Positions 28,721 through 38,009 of a stretch of 64,000 bases of DNA are shown here, piece after piece. The number at the start of each line of letters is the position of its first letter. Within the stretch, counting starts at the first letter, position 1. Position numbers and translations under genes: made by a program. The notes below the pieces were generated by a model. That model was not told where the DNA came from, ran no database searches, and saw nothing but the letters and a program-made list of their open reading frames with translations. The DNA is from Duncaniella muris (GTDB taxonomy: Bacteria > Bacteroidota > Bacteroidia > Bacteroidales > Muribaculaceae): the NCBI RefSeq assembly GCF_003024805.1, contig NZ_PUEC01000005.1:61385-125384 (forward strand), in the 5' to 3' direction.

Positions 28721-29404
28721 TTAGATCATTGATTTATAATAAGTGATAGTGTAGAGGTAAGGGACAACGTATGACATATCGGTTTCCGGACCGGCTTGCG
28801 ATTTGATTACGATGTTCACCTTTGAGTTGTAGCCAAGGAAATAGAGCGGGCGCTGGATGCCTGTTCCGTATTGGGTAGACTCGCTCACACTTGTATTTTC
28901 GAAAAGGAAAAATGTCGACTGGGAATTCATCGAGTCCGCATTGCCGGAGCCGATTAGTGTGTTGTCAGCTCCGACCACATAGTAGAACAGATTGTATCTG
29001 GTAAAGCGGAAGTAGACGCGGTCGTTTTTCTTTGGTTTTTCATCGGTACCGACAGAAATGACCTGCATGTAGACGTTTGAGTCATCGTCGATCCGATAAT
29101 AAGGAGCGTCTTTTGACGGATCTTTTTCAAGAGAAGCCATTATCTCTACGATGGCCTGTTCGTAAGCGGCTTCGTCAGCTGCTGTCTGGCCTGATTCCTC
29201 ATACATTTTTTCTGCGATGTCACGGCGGGAAATGAAAACTGAATCAGAAGGAACGTAATTGACCACGTGGTGACGTACCAGAAAGTCGTTGACTACATAA
29301 TTTTCATCAGCGAGAAGTTCTGCATAACTTTTTGAATCATCGCAGGAACTTGTCAGAAATGCAAGTGCGATAATGGCGAATATGGGGAAAATTAACTTTT
29401 TCAT
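28721..29404 (-). CDS. DUF4827 lipoprotein
   Basis: A 227-residue protein with a lipoprotein signal (lipobox TSSC, Cys about residue 20) and a domain matching DUF4827, a Bacteroidales family resembling FKBP-type folds. Mature sequence is mixed alpha/beta and soluble. It overlaps the end of nrnA by 4 bases (ATGA) and is 8 bases before glmM, so all three are probably co-transcribed. Function unknown. Confidence 0.85.
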   Translation of the reverse strand: MKKLIFPIFAIIALAFLTSSCDDSKSYAELLADENYVVNDFLVRHHVVNYVPSDSVFISRRDIAEKMYEESGQTAADEAAYEQAIVEIMASLEKDPSKDAPYYRIDDDSNVYMQVISVGTDEKPKKNDRVYFRFTRYNLFYYVVGADNTLIGSGNADSMNSQSTFFLFENTSVSESTQYGTGIQRPLYFLGYNSKVNIVIKSQAGPETDMSYVVPYLYTITYYKSMI

Positions 29405-30450
29405 TGAAGATATTTGTCGTAAGTTGGAATAATTTCAAGTAGTTTCTGAAGTGCCTTGTCAAGAGGTCCGTTAAATTCGCCTCCGGCGGCATTTGTGTGC
29501 CCTCCGCCTCCGAAATGCTCTTCGCAGATGCGGCTGACTGAAAACTCACCTTTGCTGCGCATTGAAACTTTCACGCAATTTTTTGCATCTTCGCGCAGAA
29601 ACACGGAGTAGGTGACCTCAGGCATTGAAAGCGGGATATTTACAAGTCCTTCGGTATCTCCTTTTGAATAGCCGAATTCTTTCAACTCATCCTCGCTGAG
29701 CATGATTACAGCGGCCCGGTGTGGCTGGAGAATCTGCATGCGGTATTGTGCAAACCCCATGATCCTGATCCTTGATTCGGATGATGTGTTCATCACAAGT
29801 TTATAGAGATTGTCTTTGTCAATCCCTTTGCGCATCAGGTCATGGATGATGAGATATAGATCGGGATCATTTGAATTGTAGGAGAAATTGCCGGTATCGG
29901 TCATCATGCCGGTATAGATGCAAGCGGCCGAGTTTCTGGTGAGATGACGTGTCCAGCCTGCTTGCCACATGAAGATATAAAGCAGGGCTGAAGTCGAAGA
30001 TATTTCAGGGCGTGAAATTACTATCTCACCTTCTATCCGGGGATCAAGATGGTGGTCGATCACAACCTTTTTTGCCGGAGATTTGCTTATGGCATCAGAC
30101 AATCGGTCGACCCGTGTAATGTCATTGAAGTCAAGACAGAATATGAGGTCGGCATCGGCAATCAGGTCATGGACGCGGTCACCGTTGCGGGTAGCGGCAA
30201 CTATTTCGCGTACGCCGGGCAGGAATTGCAGGCTTCGCGGAGCGCAGTCAGCTGTGACTACAGTTGCGTTTTTCCCAAGGGCCTTTAGGATGAACCAAAG
30301 TGCGCATGACGAGCCTAAGGCATCTCCATCAGGGCTTACGTGACAGGTGATGACAATGTTGCGAGTGGCCAATACGAATTGTTTGACCCGGTCGACAACC
30401 GCCGGATCAAGTTCTGTGAGAAAACGTGAATGTCTCTTGAATTCTGCCAT
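29401..30450 (-). CDS. nrnA: DHH/DHHA1 phosphoesterase, NrnA-like (oligoribonuclease / pAp phosphatase)
   Basis: A 349-residue DHH-family phosphodiesterase. The metal-binding DGDALGS, DFND and VIDHHLDP motifs of the DHH domain are in order, and the DHHA1 domain ends with GGGGHTNAAGG. NrnA enzymes degrade nano-RNAs of a few nucleotides and 3'-phosphoadenosine 5'-phosphate. First gene of nrnA-DUF4827-glmM. The promoter -7 box is so close to the ATG that the transcript may be nearly leaderless. Confidence 0.92.
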   Translation of the reverse strand: MAEFKRHSRFLTELDPAVVDRVKQFVLATRNIVITCHVSPDGDALGSSCALWFILKALGKNATVVTADCAPRSLQFLPGVREIVAATRNGDRVHDLIADADLIFCLDFNDITRVDRLSDAISKSPAKKVVIDHHLDPRIEGEIVISRPEISSTSALLYIFMWQAGWTRHLTRNSAACIYTGMMTDTGNFSYNSNDPDLYLIIHDLMRKGIDKDNLYKLVMNTSSESRIRIMGFAQYRMQILQPHRAAVIMLSEDELKEFGYSKGDTEGLVNIPLSMPEVTYSVFLREDAKNCVKVSMRSKGEFSVSRICEEHFGGGGHTNAAGGEFNGPLDKALQKLLEIIPTYDKYLQ

Positions 30451-30458
30451 AATGGTTG

Positions 30459-30466
30459 CAAAATTA
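30459..30466 (-). promoter_or_regulatory. -7 element of the nrnA promoter
   Basis: TAATTTTG on the minus strand ends only 9 bases before the nrnA ATG. No clear -33 TTTG was found at the normal distance. Confidence 0.55.
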
Positions 30467-30511
30467 CAAAAAAATGACGGATTTTCAGTCTTGCGAAACG
30501 CTAAATATCAT

Positions 30512-32674
30512 TTATTGTATTTTCAGGATTTTATTTTTTGGTAAAATCAGCAGGAAGCGGGCGCCTTTGGTGTAAGTTGTGTCCAGAATGACGTCACCTC
30601 CAAGTATTCTTGCAAGCAAGCGCGAGATGGTCAGGCCAAGCCCTGCTCCTTGTGTCTCTTTGTCGAGTTTTACGAAGCGTTCGAAGATCAAATCTTTCTT
30701 ATCGGCCTTTATGCCTATTCCGGTATCCGTTACGCTGAATGTCACTGTCTCTTTCTCGCTGTCAACGCTGTAAGCGAGCGTGATGCTTCCTTTCGGAGTG
30801 AATTTTGCAGCGTTAGTGAGCAGGTTCAGTAATATCTGGTGGACGCGTTGAGGGTCGGTAAACAGACATATGTAAGGCGAAGCTGTGTCAAACATGAGGG
30901 CTACGTCCGGACTGAGGCGGTGGCGCACGCCGTCAAGCACCATCGTACAGAGCGGACGCAGTTCGACCGGGCGGTTATGGACTGGTACGGACTCGCTGTC
31001 TATTTCAGAGATATGTAGCACATCATTTATGATTGTTGACAATAGTTCGCTGTTGAGTTCCACCAGTGAAGAGAAGCGTTCAAGATATTTCTTGTTTGAG
31101 GCATCAGAGCAATCTGTGATTAATTTGCAGTATTCATTGATGGCTTTGAGCGGAGCTTTGACTTCATAACTCATGTTTTTGATGAAGTCGGTTTTCATAT
31201 AATTGGCTTTCTGAGCTTCATCACGGGCTTTGAGCAGATCTGATTTTGACTTTTCAAGATGGCTGCTTTCTGCTCTCAGTGCGCGGTTGCTCTTGTCAAG
31301 CGTGCGGGCGAGTTTCCGATTGTTGCGATAGAGTCTGAAAAGAATCACTACGGAGATCAGCAATATGAATATTGCGACAGCTGCAATCGCAACTATCATA
31401 TACATGCTTTCAGCTTCGGCATTCTGCTTTTCAAGTTGGAGTTTGTCATAACTGTTGCGCATTTCGTATGAGTCATAAATAACCTGTAGCTCTTTATATT
31501 TCTCGTCGAGGCGTTCGCTCAGATATGATTCGAGCTTCTTGTTGTAGCGGCGCGAGGCTTCAAGCAGTGTCTCTTTGTCATTGACAGCTTCGGCGCACTC
31601 GATTTCATTTCGCAGGAGCTGCATGAGTCTGTAAGAACTGTTAGTCACATAGGGTGTATTGATGCAGTGCTTTATGTGTTCCAAGGCTTGCGCATAGTTC
31701 TTGATCGCCATGTTGTAGAAAATCTGTGGGCCGGGGTAATTTCTGTTTGTTTCTGCAACCTCCGGATTTTTAGCCACAAGCTGCATGGCGAGCTTATAGT
31801 ACTTTTCTAATTCGGGCTGACTCAGTTTTGTGTGGTTTGACAGTATCCGCTGATAGATGACATAGCGAGAAGAGTCATAGTTGCGGAAATACCGCCCGCG
31901 GTCTTTATATTGTTTTTCCAATTGGCGGATTGCCTCCAGTGTCTTTCTGTCACATTGATATGCTTTTTCAAACTGGTTGGCCTGACTGTAGATAAGTGCG
32001 GCATGTACGTAATAGGCGTTATGAAGTGATATCGCTGATGCCGGCAACTGCTGGATCAGGGTGTCAAGCTTATCGACATAGCGGGTCAGCATGGCATCGG
32101 AACCGGTGCGCGAGAGCATGGTGCAGATGGAGTGTAGCAATACAGCCTGATCGTATATATCTGTAGGTTGGTTAAGTGTATGCGTATTGATCAACTCCTG
32201 AAGCAATTCACGCCGTTTGGCTTCTGACGCGTGATTGGCCCGATGTATGTTTCGGGCAAAGCGCAGGAAAGTGCGGGTCTCTTTCAACTCGTCAGATGAT
32301 GCGCGGTAGGGGCTGTCAACAGTCGGAGTGGGACCGTCATGATAGCTGAGGGTTTTGTTATATAGCTCCATCAGCATGGAGTCGTTAGCCAAATAGCGGT
32401 TGGCGAGTTGGCGGAGTATGTTGAGAGCGGCGCTGCTGTTGCCTGCACGGTTGGCGACATCGAATAGTTCCAGACCAAGCAGATTGCCATTGGCTCGTGG
32501 AAGCACGTCATATAGATTTTCCATGATCCAGAGAGAGTCTGCCGGGGTTTCGGCCTTAGACAGGCAAATGTAGAGAGAGTCGGCTATTTGTTTCTGAGTC
32601 TCCTCGGTGGTCGCGGTGCTGCGGACGGACAGAAGAAGAAACAGGCATGCAAGAAATATGTATTTTGTGCTCAT
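30512..32674 (-). CDS. Orphan membrane sensor kinase with substituted H-box (His to Tyr)
   Basis: A 720-residue protein: signal peptide (1-22), a helical repeat (TPR-like) periplasmic region to about 420, one membrane helix (about 425-450), a coiled coil, a HisKA-like dimerisation region (about 490-555) and a HATPase domain (about 600-715) with N-box LLNLLTNAAKF, G1 DTGIGI and G2 GAGLGLTIS. The expected H-box NMSHE reads NMSYE: the phosphoacceptor is Tyr503 (codon TAT at 31166-31168). The ATP-binding motifs look intact. No response regulator is adjacent. It may be a degenerate or signalling-by-binding kinase. It probably shares a transcript with tamL and the HAD phosphatase. Confidence 0.88.
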   Translation of the reverse strand: MSTKYIFLACLFLLLSVRSTATTEETQKQIADSLYICLSKAETPADSLWIMENLYDVLPRANGNLLGLELFDVANRAGNSSAALNILRQLANRYLANDSMLMELYNKTLSYHDGPTPTVDSPYRASSDELKETRTFLRFARNIHRANHASEAKRRELLQELINTHTLNQPTDIYDQAVLLHSICTMLSRTGSDAMLTRYVDKLDTLIQQLPASAISLHNAYYVHAALIYSQANQFEKAYQCDRKTLEAIRQLEKQYKDRGRYFRNYDSSRYVIYQRILSNHTKLSQPELEKYYKLAMQLVAKNPEVAETNRNYPGPQIFYNMAIKNYAQALEHIKHCINTPYVTNSSYRLMQLLRNEIECAEAVNDKETLLEASRRYNKKLESYLSERLDEKYKELQVIYDSYEMRNSYDKLQLEKQNAEAESMYMIVAIAAVAIFILLISVVILFRLYRNNRKLARTLDKSNRALRAESSHLEKSKSDLLKARDEAQKANYMKTDFIKNMSYEVKAPLKAINEYCKLITDCSDASNKKYLERFSSLVELNSELLSTIINDVLHISEIDSESVPVHNRPVELRPLCTMVLDGVRHRLSPDVALMFDTASPYICLFTDPQRVHQILLNLLTNAAKFTPKGSITLAYSVDSEKETVTFSVTDTGIGIKADKKDLIFERFVKLDKETQGAGLGLTISRLLARILGGDVILDTTYTKGARFLLILPKNKILKIQ

Positions 32675-32731
32675 GACGGTAGGAATGGTCGAGTGGTGGC
32701 GGTTTGTTGATTTTGATAGCTGCCGTGCCTG

Positions 32732-33406
32732 TCAGCTGTCAAGTCCCAGACCTGGGCGCTTGACAACAGTAATTATTTCATCCGGAGTGTTGACAATGTT
32801 GTCGGCGTGGTGGTCGCGCAGTTCTTTCACCGACCGGAATCCCCAGCTTACTCCGCATGAATCCACGCAGGCCCTGCGTGCGGTCTCCATATCGACTCCG
32901 GAATCACCCACGTATAATACTTTCGACTTTCGGGTCGGACATTTGGCCAGGATCTCAAAAACAATCGAAGGATCTGGCTTTGTCGGCACGCCTTCTTTCT
33001 GGCCTTCTACAGCACACCAGTTGATATCAGGGAAATAGTGACGGATCAGAGACACGACTGCTGCCTGGTATTTGTTTGATGCAACGGCTAATTTAAGCCC
33101 CATTGATTCGAGTTCTTTAAGCAGTTCAGGGATGCCGGGATAGGGTTTGGTCAGATCGGTTTTGTGCTCGTTGTAATATTCAGTGAATTTCTCAAGGACC
33201 TTGGCCACGGTTTCCGGTGTCTTGTCGTCTTCCGGCAGTGAGCGCTCAATCAGGCGCGTGATTCCATTGCCGACAAATTTTGTGTATGAACTGAGATTGT
33301 GTTCTGGGTAGCCGAAAGATCTGAGCGCATAATTGGTTGCGGCACCAAGATCGGATATGGTGTCAAGCAGAGTTCCGTCGAGATCGAAAATGACGAGCTG
33401 TTTCAT
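32732..33406 (-). CDS. HAD hydrolase, phosphoglycolate phosphatase-like
   Basis: A 224-residue HAD-superfamily phosphatase with motif I FDLDGTLLDT (residues 5-14), motif II VASNK, and motif III/IV around YVGDSGVDMETA, the layout of Gph-type enzymes with a helical cap. The substrate is probably a small phosphorylated metabolite such as 2-phosphoglycolate; not proven. It lies 66 bases after tamL and 57 before the sensor kinase on the minus strand. Confidence 0.88.
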   Translation of the reverse strand: MKQLVIFDLDGTLLDTISDLGAATNYALRSFGYPEHNLSSYTKFVGNGITRLIERSLPEDDKTPETVAKVLEKFTEYYNEHKTDLTKPYPGIPELLKELESMGLKLAVASNKYQAAVVSLIRHYFPDINWCAVEGQKEGVPTKPDPSIVFEILAKCPTRKSKVLYVGDSGVDMETARRACVDSCGVSWGFRSVKELRDHHADNIVNTPDEIITVVKRPGLGLDS

Positions 33407-33472
33407 GCTGTTTAGTGATATGTTGATATTGACCGGGATTATCCGGTTTGTAATTGTCTGTTGAATGAGATG

Positions 33473-35815
33473 TCAGAATGGATAGCCTACGGCAAAATGG
33501 AATGTGGCGTCACGGTGCCAGTTCGGGTGGACTATGGGCCATCGTTCCTGGCCGGTTGCGGGGTTGTGGGCTTTCATGCCGAGGTCAAGGCGCAAGAGGA
33601 AGTAAGTGAAGTCGAAGCGCAGGCCTAAGCCATAAGCGGCAGCGATCTGTTTCCAGAATGTGTCGAGATGGAACATGCCTCCCGGCTGGTTTTCGTAGTT
33701 GCGTATTGTCCATATGTTTCCGGCATCTACAAAGACTCCACCTTCAATTACCCAGAAAAGTTTGGAACGGTATTCGAGACTCAGATCAAGGCGGATGTCA
33801 CCACACTGGTTGATGAAGTCAGTCACTGAATTGCGTGAGTCATAACTTCCGGGACCGAGTGTGCGGACTCCCCATCCTCTGACGCCGTTGGCTCCTCCTG
33901 CATAGAAGCGTTTTTCGAATGGCAGGACTGTCGAATTGCCGTAAGGCACACCAATGCCGGCTCCGGCGTGGAATGCGAGTGAGTGGCGCTGGTTGAAGTT
34001 GCGGGTGATAGCATAGTCCACCTCTCCTTTTACATATTGGGAATAGTTTATGCCGAACACATTGTAGGAACCGTTGTCTTTCCTTGCGTTTGAGAGTGAT
34101 GAGATGGCATAAAGGAGGTTGCCGGCGGTTTCTACAGAAGCACGGAGGGTGTAGACTCTCGGCTGGAGAGTGTATTTTCGCAGCAGAGACGACGGTATCC
34201 TCTTGTTGGTGTAATAATAGCGGTATGCCATGCTCATGATGAAATGGTCCTCATAGCTGTAGCGCAGCAGTGGATTGTCAGGGGCTATCTGGTCAAGAAA
34301 GTCAAGAGTGCTTTCAGGCAGATAGACGTAATTGATGTCTATCAGGTCGAAATTGTGGCGTCGCGTGTTGTTGCGGTTTACCCATTTGTATTTCCATGCT
34401 GCGCCGGCTATTATTCGGGTGTATTCCGGCCGTTCCTGATAATTGAATGAGAGGGCGAACTCTGTGTCGACATTGAGTTTGTGTTTGACGCTCTGAGAGG
34501 CGAAGGGGAATTCAAATTTCGGGAAGGTAATGCCGATTTCTCCTGCATATTCTGTGTAACGGTCGTTGATCAGGCCGTTGAACTTGCCTGAAAGGCTTTC
34601 GTAATTCATGCGCAGGCGGGCTGTCAGAAGCTGAGATCCCTTGGCGAGATTGCGGTGCTGGTATGTGGCTCCAAGCCCGAAGCCGAAATCACCTTCCGAG
34701 TTTGTGCCTTCGACGTCGAATGTGACTGACTGTTTTTTGTTTCGTGCAAGCAGGATGTAGGCATCCAGTTCATGCCGCCCGTTTTCGCTCCCGGTCGGAA
34801 CTAATTCGATGTTTATTGATTTCAGTATGCCTAGCCTGGCGAGGGCTTCGTATGTACGGTCTACATCCGAGGCCCGGTAGAGGCTGCCGGGAGTTATAAA
34901 GCATTTTTGCTGTAGGATTCCCGGTTTCAGATAATGGTCTTTGCCGTAGATGACAGTGATGTCTTTATAGACAACAGTGTCACCTGCGATATCTGATGAT
35001 GAGTTGTAGCCGGAATTGCTTGTGACGAAATATACCTTGTTTATATAATATATATTGTGATTTGTCGTGCTGTCGGCTGGCTGTGGTTTGTTGGCTGAGT
35101 TTCTGGGAGCCCGGACTGTAAGGGTGAGATCTACATCCTTATTGAATTCAGATGTATCGGCATAGAAAGTGATATATTCCTTGTTGAAGGAATAATATCC
35201 GTGCTCGCGGAGCCTTTGGGTGATAAGTGCGCGTTCGGAATCAAGATTGTCGCGGTCAAAGCGATCGCCGGGATGGATTGAGAACTGGGCGGAGTCGGCA
35301 AGAATCAGTTTTCTGACTGCTGAATCGGGAATTTCATGGCGAATAATCGCAATGCGTCTGGGCTCACCGGTGTTAATTTTATAGGCGACCTTGATTTTCT
35401 TTTCAGCCGGCATCATCATGGTGTCAGCAGTTACTTCTGCTTCAAGATAGCCACGGTTCACAAGAGCGAGCCTGAGTTGCCTTACAGATGCGTCGGTAAG
35501 CGATTGAGAATATATGACCGGAGCCTGCCCCATGCGACGCACCCAGCGGTTATACCATTTTGTCGAGTCTTTGCCTGACAGGTTATAGGTGCCTAACTGG
35601 AGTTTCCAGAAGCCTAACACCTCATGGTTCGGCGACTGTTTCAAATAGTTTATCAGATCATGGCTACTTACGGATTTATCGCCGGAAATCTCAATGCTGA
35701 CATCGTCAAGCATGTATTTGCCGCGTGGCACATGACGGGTCGCACTGCAACTCCACAAGGTAGTGAGAGCACACAGCGAGACAATGGTCATCAGGATTTG
35801 CGATTTTCTACGCAT
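33473..35815 (-). CDS. tamL: Translocation and assembly module lipoprotein TamL (BamA/Omp85 family)
   Basis: A 780-residue Omp85-family protein with a lipoprotein signal (lipobox LWSC, Cys23), POTRA-type repeats (about 30-400) and a C-terminal 16-strand barrel including the GVRGWG motif corresponding to VRGF of BamA. Lipidated TamA relatives in Bacteroidetes are called TamL and are thought to work with TamB in outer-membrane biogenesis. No tamB is adjacent. ATG 35815 is chosen: the frame extends to a TTG at 35827 that lies within the promoter. The last residues form the usual aromatic-ended beta signal (HFAVGYPF). Confidence 0.9.
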   Translation of the reverse strand: MRRKSQILMTIVSLCALTTLWSCSATRHVPRGKYMLDDVSIEISGDKSVSSHDLINYLKQSPNHEVLGFWKLQLGTYNLSGKDSTKWYNRWVRRMGQAPVIYSQSLTDASVRQLRLALVNRGYLEAEVTADTMMMPAEKKIKVAYKINTGEPRRIAIIRHEIPDSAVRKLILADSAQFSIHPGDRFDRDNLDSERALITQRLREHGYYSFNKEYITFYADTSEFNKDVDLTLTVRAPRNSANKPQPADSTTNHNIYYINKVYFVTSNSGYNSSSDIAGDTVVYKDITVIYGKDHYLKPGILQQKCFITPGSLYRASDVDRTYEALARLGILKSINIELVPTGSENGRHELDAYILLARNKKQSVTFDVEGTNSEGDFGFGLGATYQHRNLAKGSQLLTARLRMNYESLSGKFNGLINDRYTEYAGEIGITFPKFEFPFASQSVKHKLNVDTEFALSFNYQERPEYTRIIAGAAWKYKWVNRNNTRRHNFDLIDINYVYLPESTLDFLDQIAPDNPLLRYSYEDHFIMSMAYRYYYTNKRIPSSLLRKYTLQPRVYTLRASVETAGNLLYAISSLSNARKDNGSYNVFGINYSQYVKGEVDYAITRNFNQRHSLAFHAGAGIGVPYGNSTVLPFEKRFYAGGANGVRGWGVRTLGPGSYDSRNSVTDFINQCGDIRLDLSLEYRSKLFWVIEGGVFVDAGNIWTIRNYENQPGGMFHLDTFWKQIAAAYGLGLRFDFTYFLLRLDLGMKAHNPATGQERWPIVHPNWHRDATFHFAVGYPF

Positions 35816-35824
35816 ATTAGTGTA

Positions 35825-35855
35825 CAAAATTACATTTCCCTGCTCAAATAACCAA
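35825..35855 (-). promoter_or_regulatory. Promoter of tamL
   Basis: TTG (35855-35853), 20 bases, TAATTTTG (35832-35825) on the minus strand. The -7 box ends 9 bases before the ATG at 35815, so the leader would be only a few bases. Confidence 0.7.
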
Positions 35856-35945
35856 GCCGAAGGCTTAAAATCGCAGTCAGCGCAGGCTGCTTAACCCGCC
35901 GGGAGCGATAAAAACATACAGTTTAATATTTAATTGCGAAAAATA

Positions 35946-35976
35946 TTGTTGGGTATTGTGAAAATTTGTATTTTTG
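35946..35976 (+). promoter_or_regulatory. Promoter of the lipoprotein-DUF5723 pair
   Basis: TTG (35946-35948), 20 bases and TATTTTTG (35969-35976). The transcript would have a leader of about 200 bases before the ATG at 36184. Between this promoter and tamL (35856-35945) only a small hairpin (AAGCC/GGCTT) is seen. Confidence 0.65.
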
Positions 35977-36183
35977 CACCACTTTTCCGATAATTCACAC
36001 ACAATATAATATCCGGCAAAGTCCAAGTGACTGATTTAACTGATTTTTTTGTTGACTTTACTCCGATTGCAGAGTGGATTCTTTATCTGATATTATTGCA
36101 TCGGCCTGATAACCGGTTAAACACAAGATTTTGCATGGATGTCATATATGGATTTAAATGACACCAATCATTATTTTAGACAT

Positions 36184-37977
36184 ATGTACAAATCCCTTTC
36201 ACGACTGTCATTGACTGCCGTTGCCGTGGCATCTATGCCATTGACCGCATGTATTGATGACAATTACGACCTCTCGGACATTGACACAACCGCCGAGATC
36301 AAGGTGAACAATCTTGTTGTTCCTGTCAATCTTGACGAGATAACTCTGTCAAATGTGTTTGATCTTGATGACGAAAGTGTGGTCAAGGAAGTCGACGGCA
36401 TATATGCAGTGCTTGTCGATGGAGAATTCAAATCTGAAGACCTCAAGGTCAATCCTGTCTCGCTTGCCCGTCCGTTCATCCCTGACGCATCAACCACAAT
36501 TTCTCTTGTCAACGGAAATACCGACATCGTTATCCCTCCGCTGGGCATCGGGGAGCAGAGTTTTACTTATAGTATAGAAGGCTTCAATACATCGTTTACC
36601 TATACGTCAGCAACTGTCGACAAAAGCATCCGTTCGTTGTCAAAGATCGCTGTCGACTGGACCATTGATATCACCCTTAGTGTGCTTAATAGTGGAAAAG
36701 CATTCAAATCAGTGGCATTCCGCAATCTATATCTGAAACTTCCTGTCGGTCTTCATACGCCGGACTACGTTTCAGATAACGGAATCATACATCTGTCTGA
36801 CATCAACCTCAGTTCAGGTGTCATGAGCCATAAGGTAACCATCCGGGTGGATGAAATTGACTTTGCAAAACTTGCTGGTCAGGGTCTCTATTCTTTTGTC
36901 CCGGATACTTCCGGTAAGAATCCCGGAACTCTCACCATCCGCGGAAGCATCGGGGTTGAGGACGGATATGTGGTTGCCGTGACAAACAATAACATATCTT
37001 CAGTCCCGACTCAGACCACTCTGACTCTTTCTTCTGTCGGATCTGACATAACAGTGAATGCTGTTGACGGTGAGATCTGTTATAGCATCAGCGATTTCAA
37101 CGTCGATCCCGTAGCGCTCAATGATCTGCCTGATCTTCTGCGTCAGGACGAGACCAATATCACTATGGCCAACCCTCAGCTCTATCTTTCGATCAACAAC
37201 CCCCTTGCAGGCTACAGCCTAGATGCAAGCAGCGGCCTTACCCTTACCGCATGTCGTGAAGACGGTAGCCGCAAGCTTTATTCTCTTGATGCAGGCGAGT
37301 TGATCAATATAGGCCATAATGCGGGCATTGCCGGACCTTACAAATTCTGTCTTGCACCCGATCCCTCGGCCGCAGGTTCGTTCGAAGGTTTTGCCAATGC
37401 TGTTCCGGTGCGCTATCAAGGGCTTGGCAATGTGCTCAGCGGCAACGGTCTTCCTTCAACTATCGAAGTGTCGTTTGATGATCCGAAAGTGGGCCCTGGC
37501 AAGGTTTCCAACTTTGCTGTTCCCCAGACACTTCAGAAGCTTGAGGGTGTTTATAAGTTCTATGCGCCGCTAAATCTTGGCGTAAATTCAAAAATCGTTT
37601 ATGACGAAGTGACTGACGGCTGGAGTGACGAGACTCTTGACAAGGTTACAATTGAGAAACTCAAGTTAGGTGCCACAGTGTCAAACTCTCTGCCATTCGA
37701 TATTGTTCTGTCCGGATATCCGGTTGATGAGCAGGGAAATCAGTGTAAGGATCTCGCCACTGGCAAACCTGTGGGCCTCGGCAGTATTACAGTGAGAGCC
37801 GGCGAGACATCCTCCATAGAACTCGAAAGCACAGGAACGATAACTGGCCTTGACGGTGTCCGCTATTTCGCTACAGCCGTAGTGACAAAAGACGGTGTCA
37901 CTCTCCGTCCGGATGACACTATAAAGCTGACAGGCATCAAAGCAACTGTTTCAGGCTTCTATATTGACGAACTTTAA
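36184..37977 (+). CDS. Large beta-rich lipoprotein of unknown function
   Basis: A 597-residue protein with a lipoprotein signal (lipobox LTAC, Cys near residue 23) followed by acidic residues (IDDNYD), then a long Thr/Ser/Val-rich, beta-predicted body without recognised enzymatic motifs. Several stretches alternate between lipid-binding-like beta modules (DLSDIN, SVGSDITVN). ATG 36184 is chosen because it directly begins the signal peptide; the open frame extends to 36139. It lies 32 bases before a DUF5723 outer-membrane protein, so the two probably form a pair at the cell surface. Not assigned to a named family. Confidence 0.8.
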   Translation: MYKSLSRLSLTAVAVASMPLTACIDDNYDLSDIDTTAEIKVNNLVVPVNLDEITLSNVFDLDDESVVKEVDGIYAVLVDGEFKSEDLKVNPVSLARPFIPDASTTISLVNGNTDIVIPPLGIGEQSFTYSIEGFNTSFTYTSATVDKSIRSLSKIAVDWTIDITLSVLNSGKAFKSVAFRNLYLKLPVGLHTPDYVSDNGIIHLSDINLSSGVMSHKVTIRVDEIDFAKLAGQGLYSFVPDTSGKNPGTLTIRGSIGVEDGYVVAVTNNNISSVPTQTTLTLSSVGSDITVNAVDGEICYSISDFNVDPVALNDLPDLLRQDETNITMANPQLYLSINNPLAGYSLDASSGLTLTACREDGSRKLYSLDAGELINIGHNAGIAGPYKFCLAPDPSAAGSFEGFANAVPVRYQGLGNVLSGNGLPSTIEVSFDDPKVGPGKVSNFAVPQTLQKLEGVYKFYAPLNLGVNSKIVYDEVTDGWSDETLDKVTIEKLKLGATVSNSLPFDIVLSGYPVDEQGNQCKDLATGKPVGLGSITVRAGETSSIELESTGTITGLDGVRYFATAVVTKDGVTLRPDDTIKLTGIKATVSGFYIDEL

Positions 37978-38009
37978 CCTCAACCATACCCTTAAAAACA
38001 TAGTAAGAA

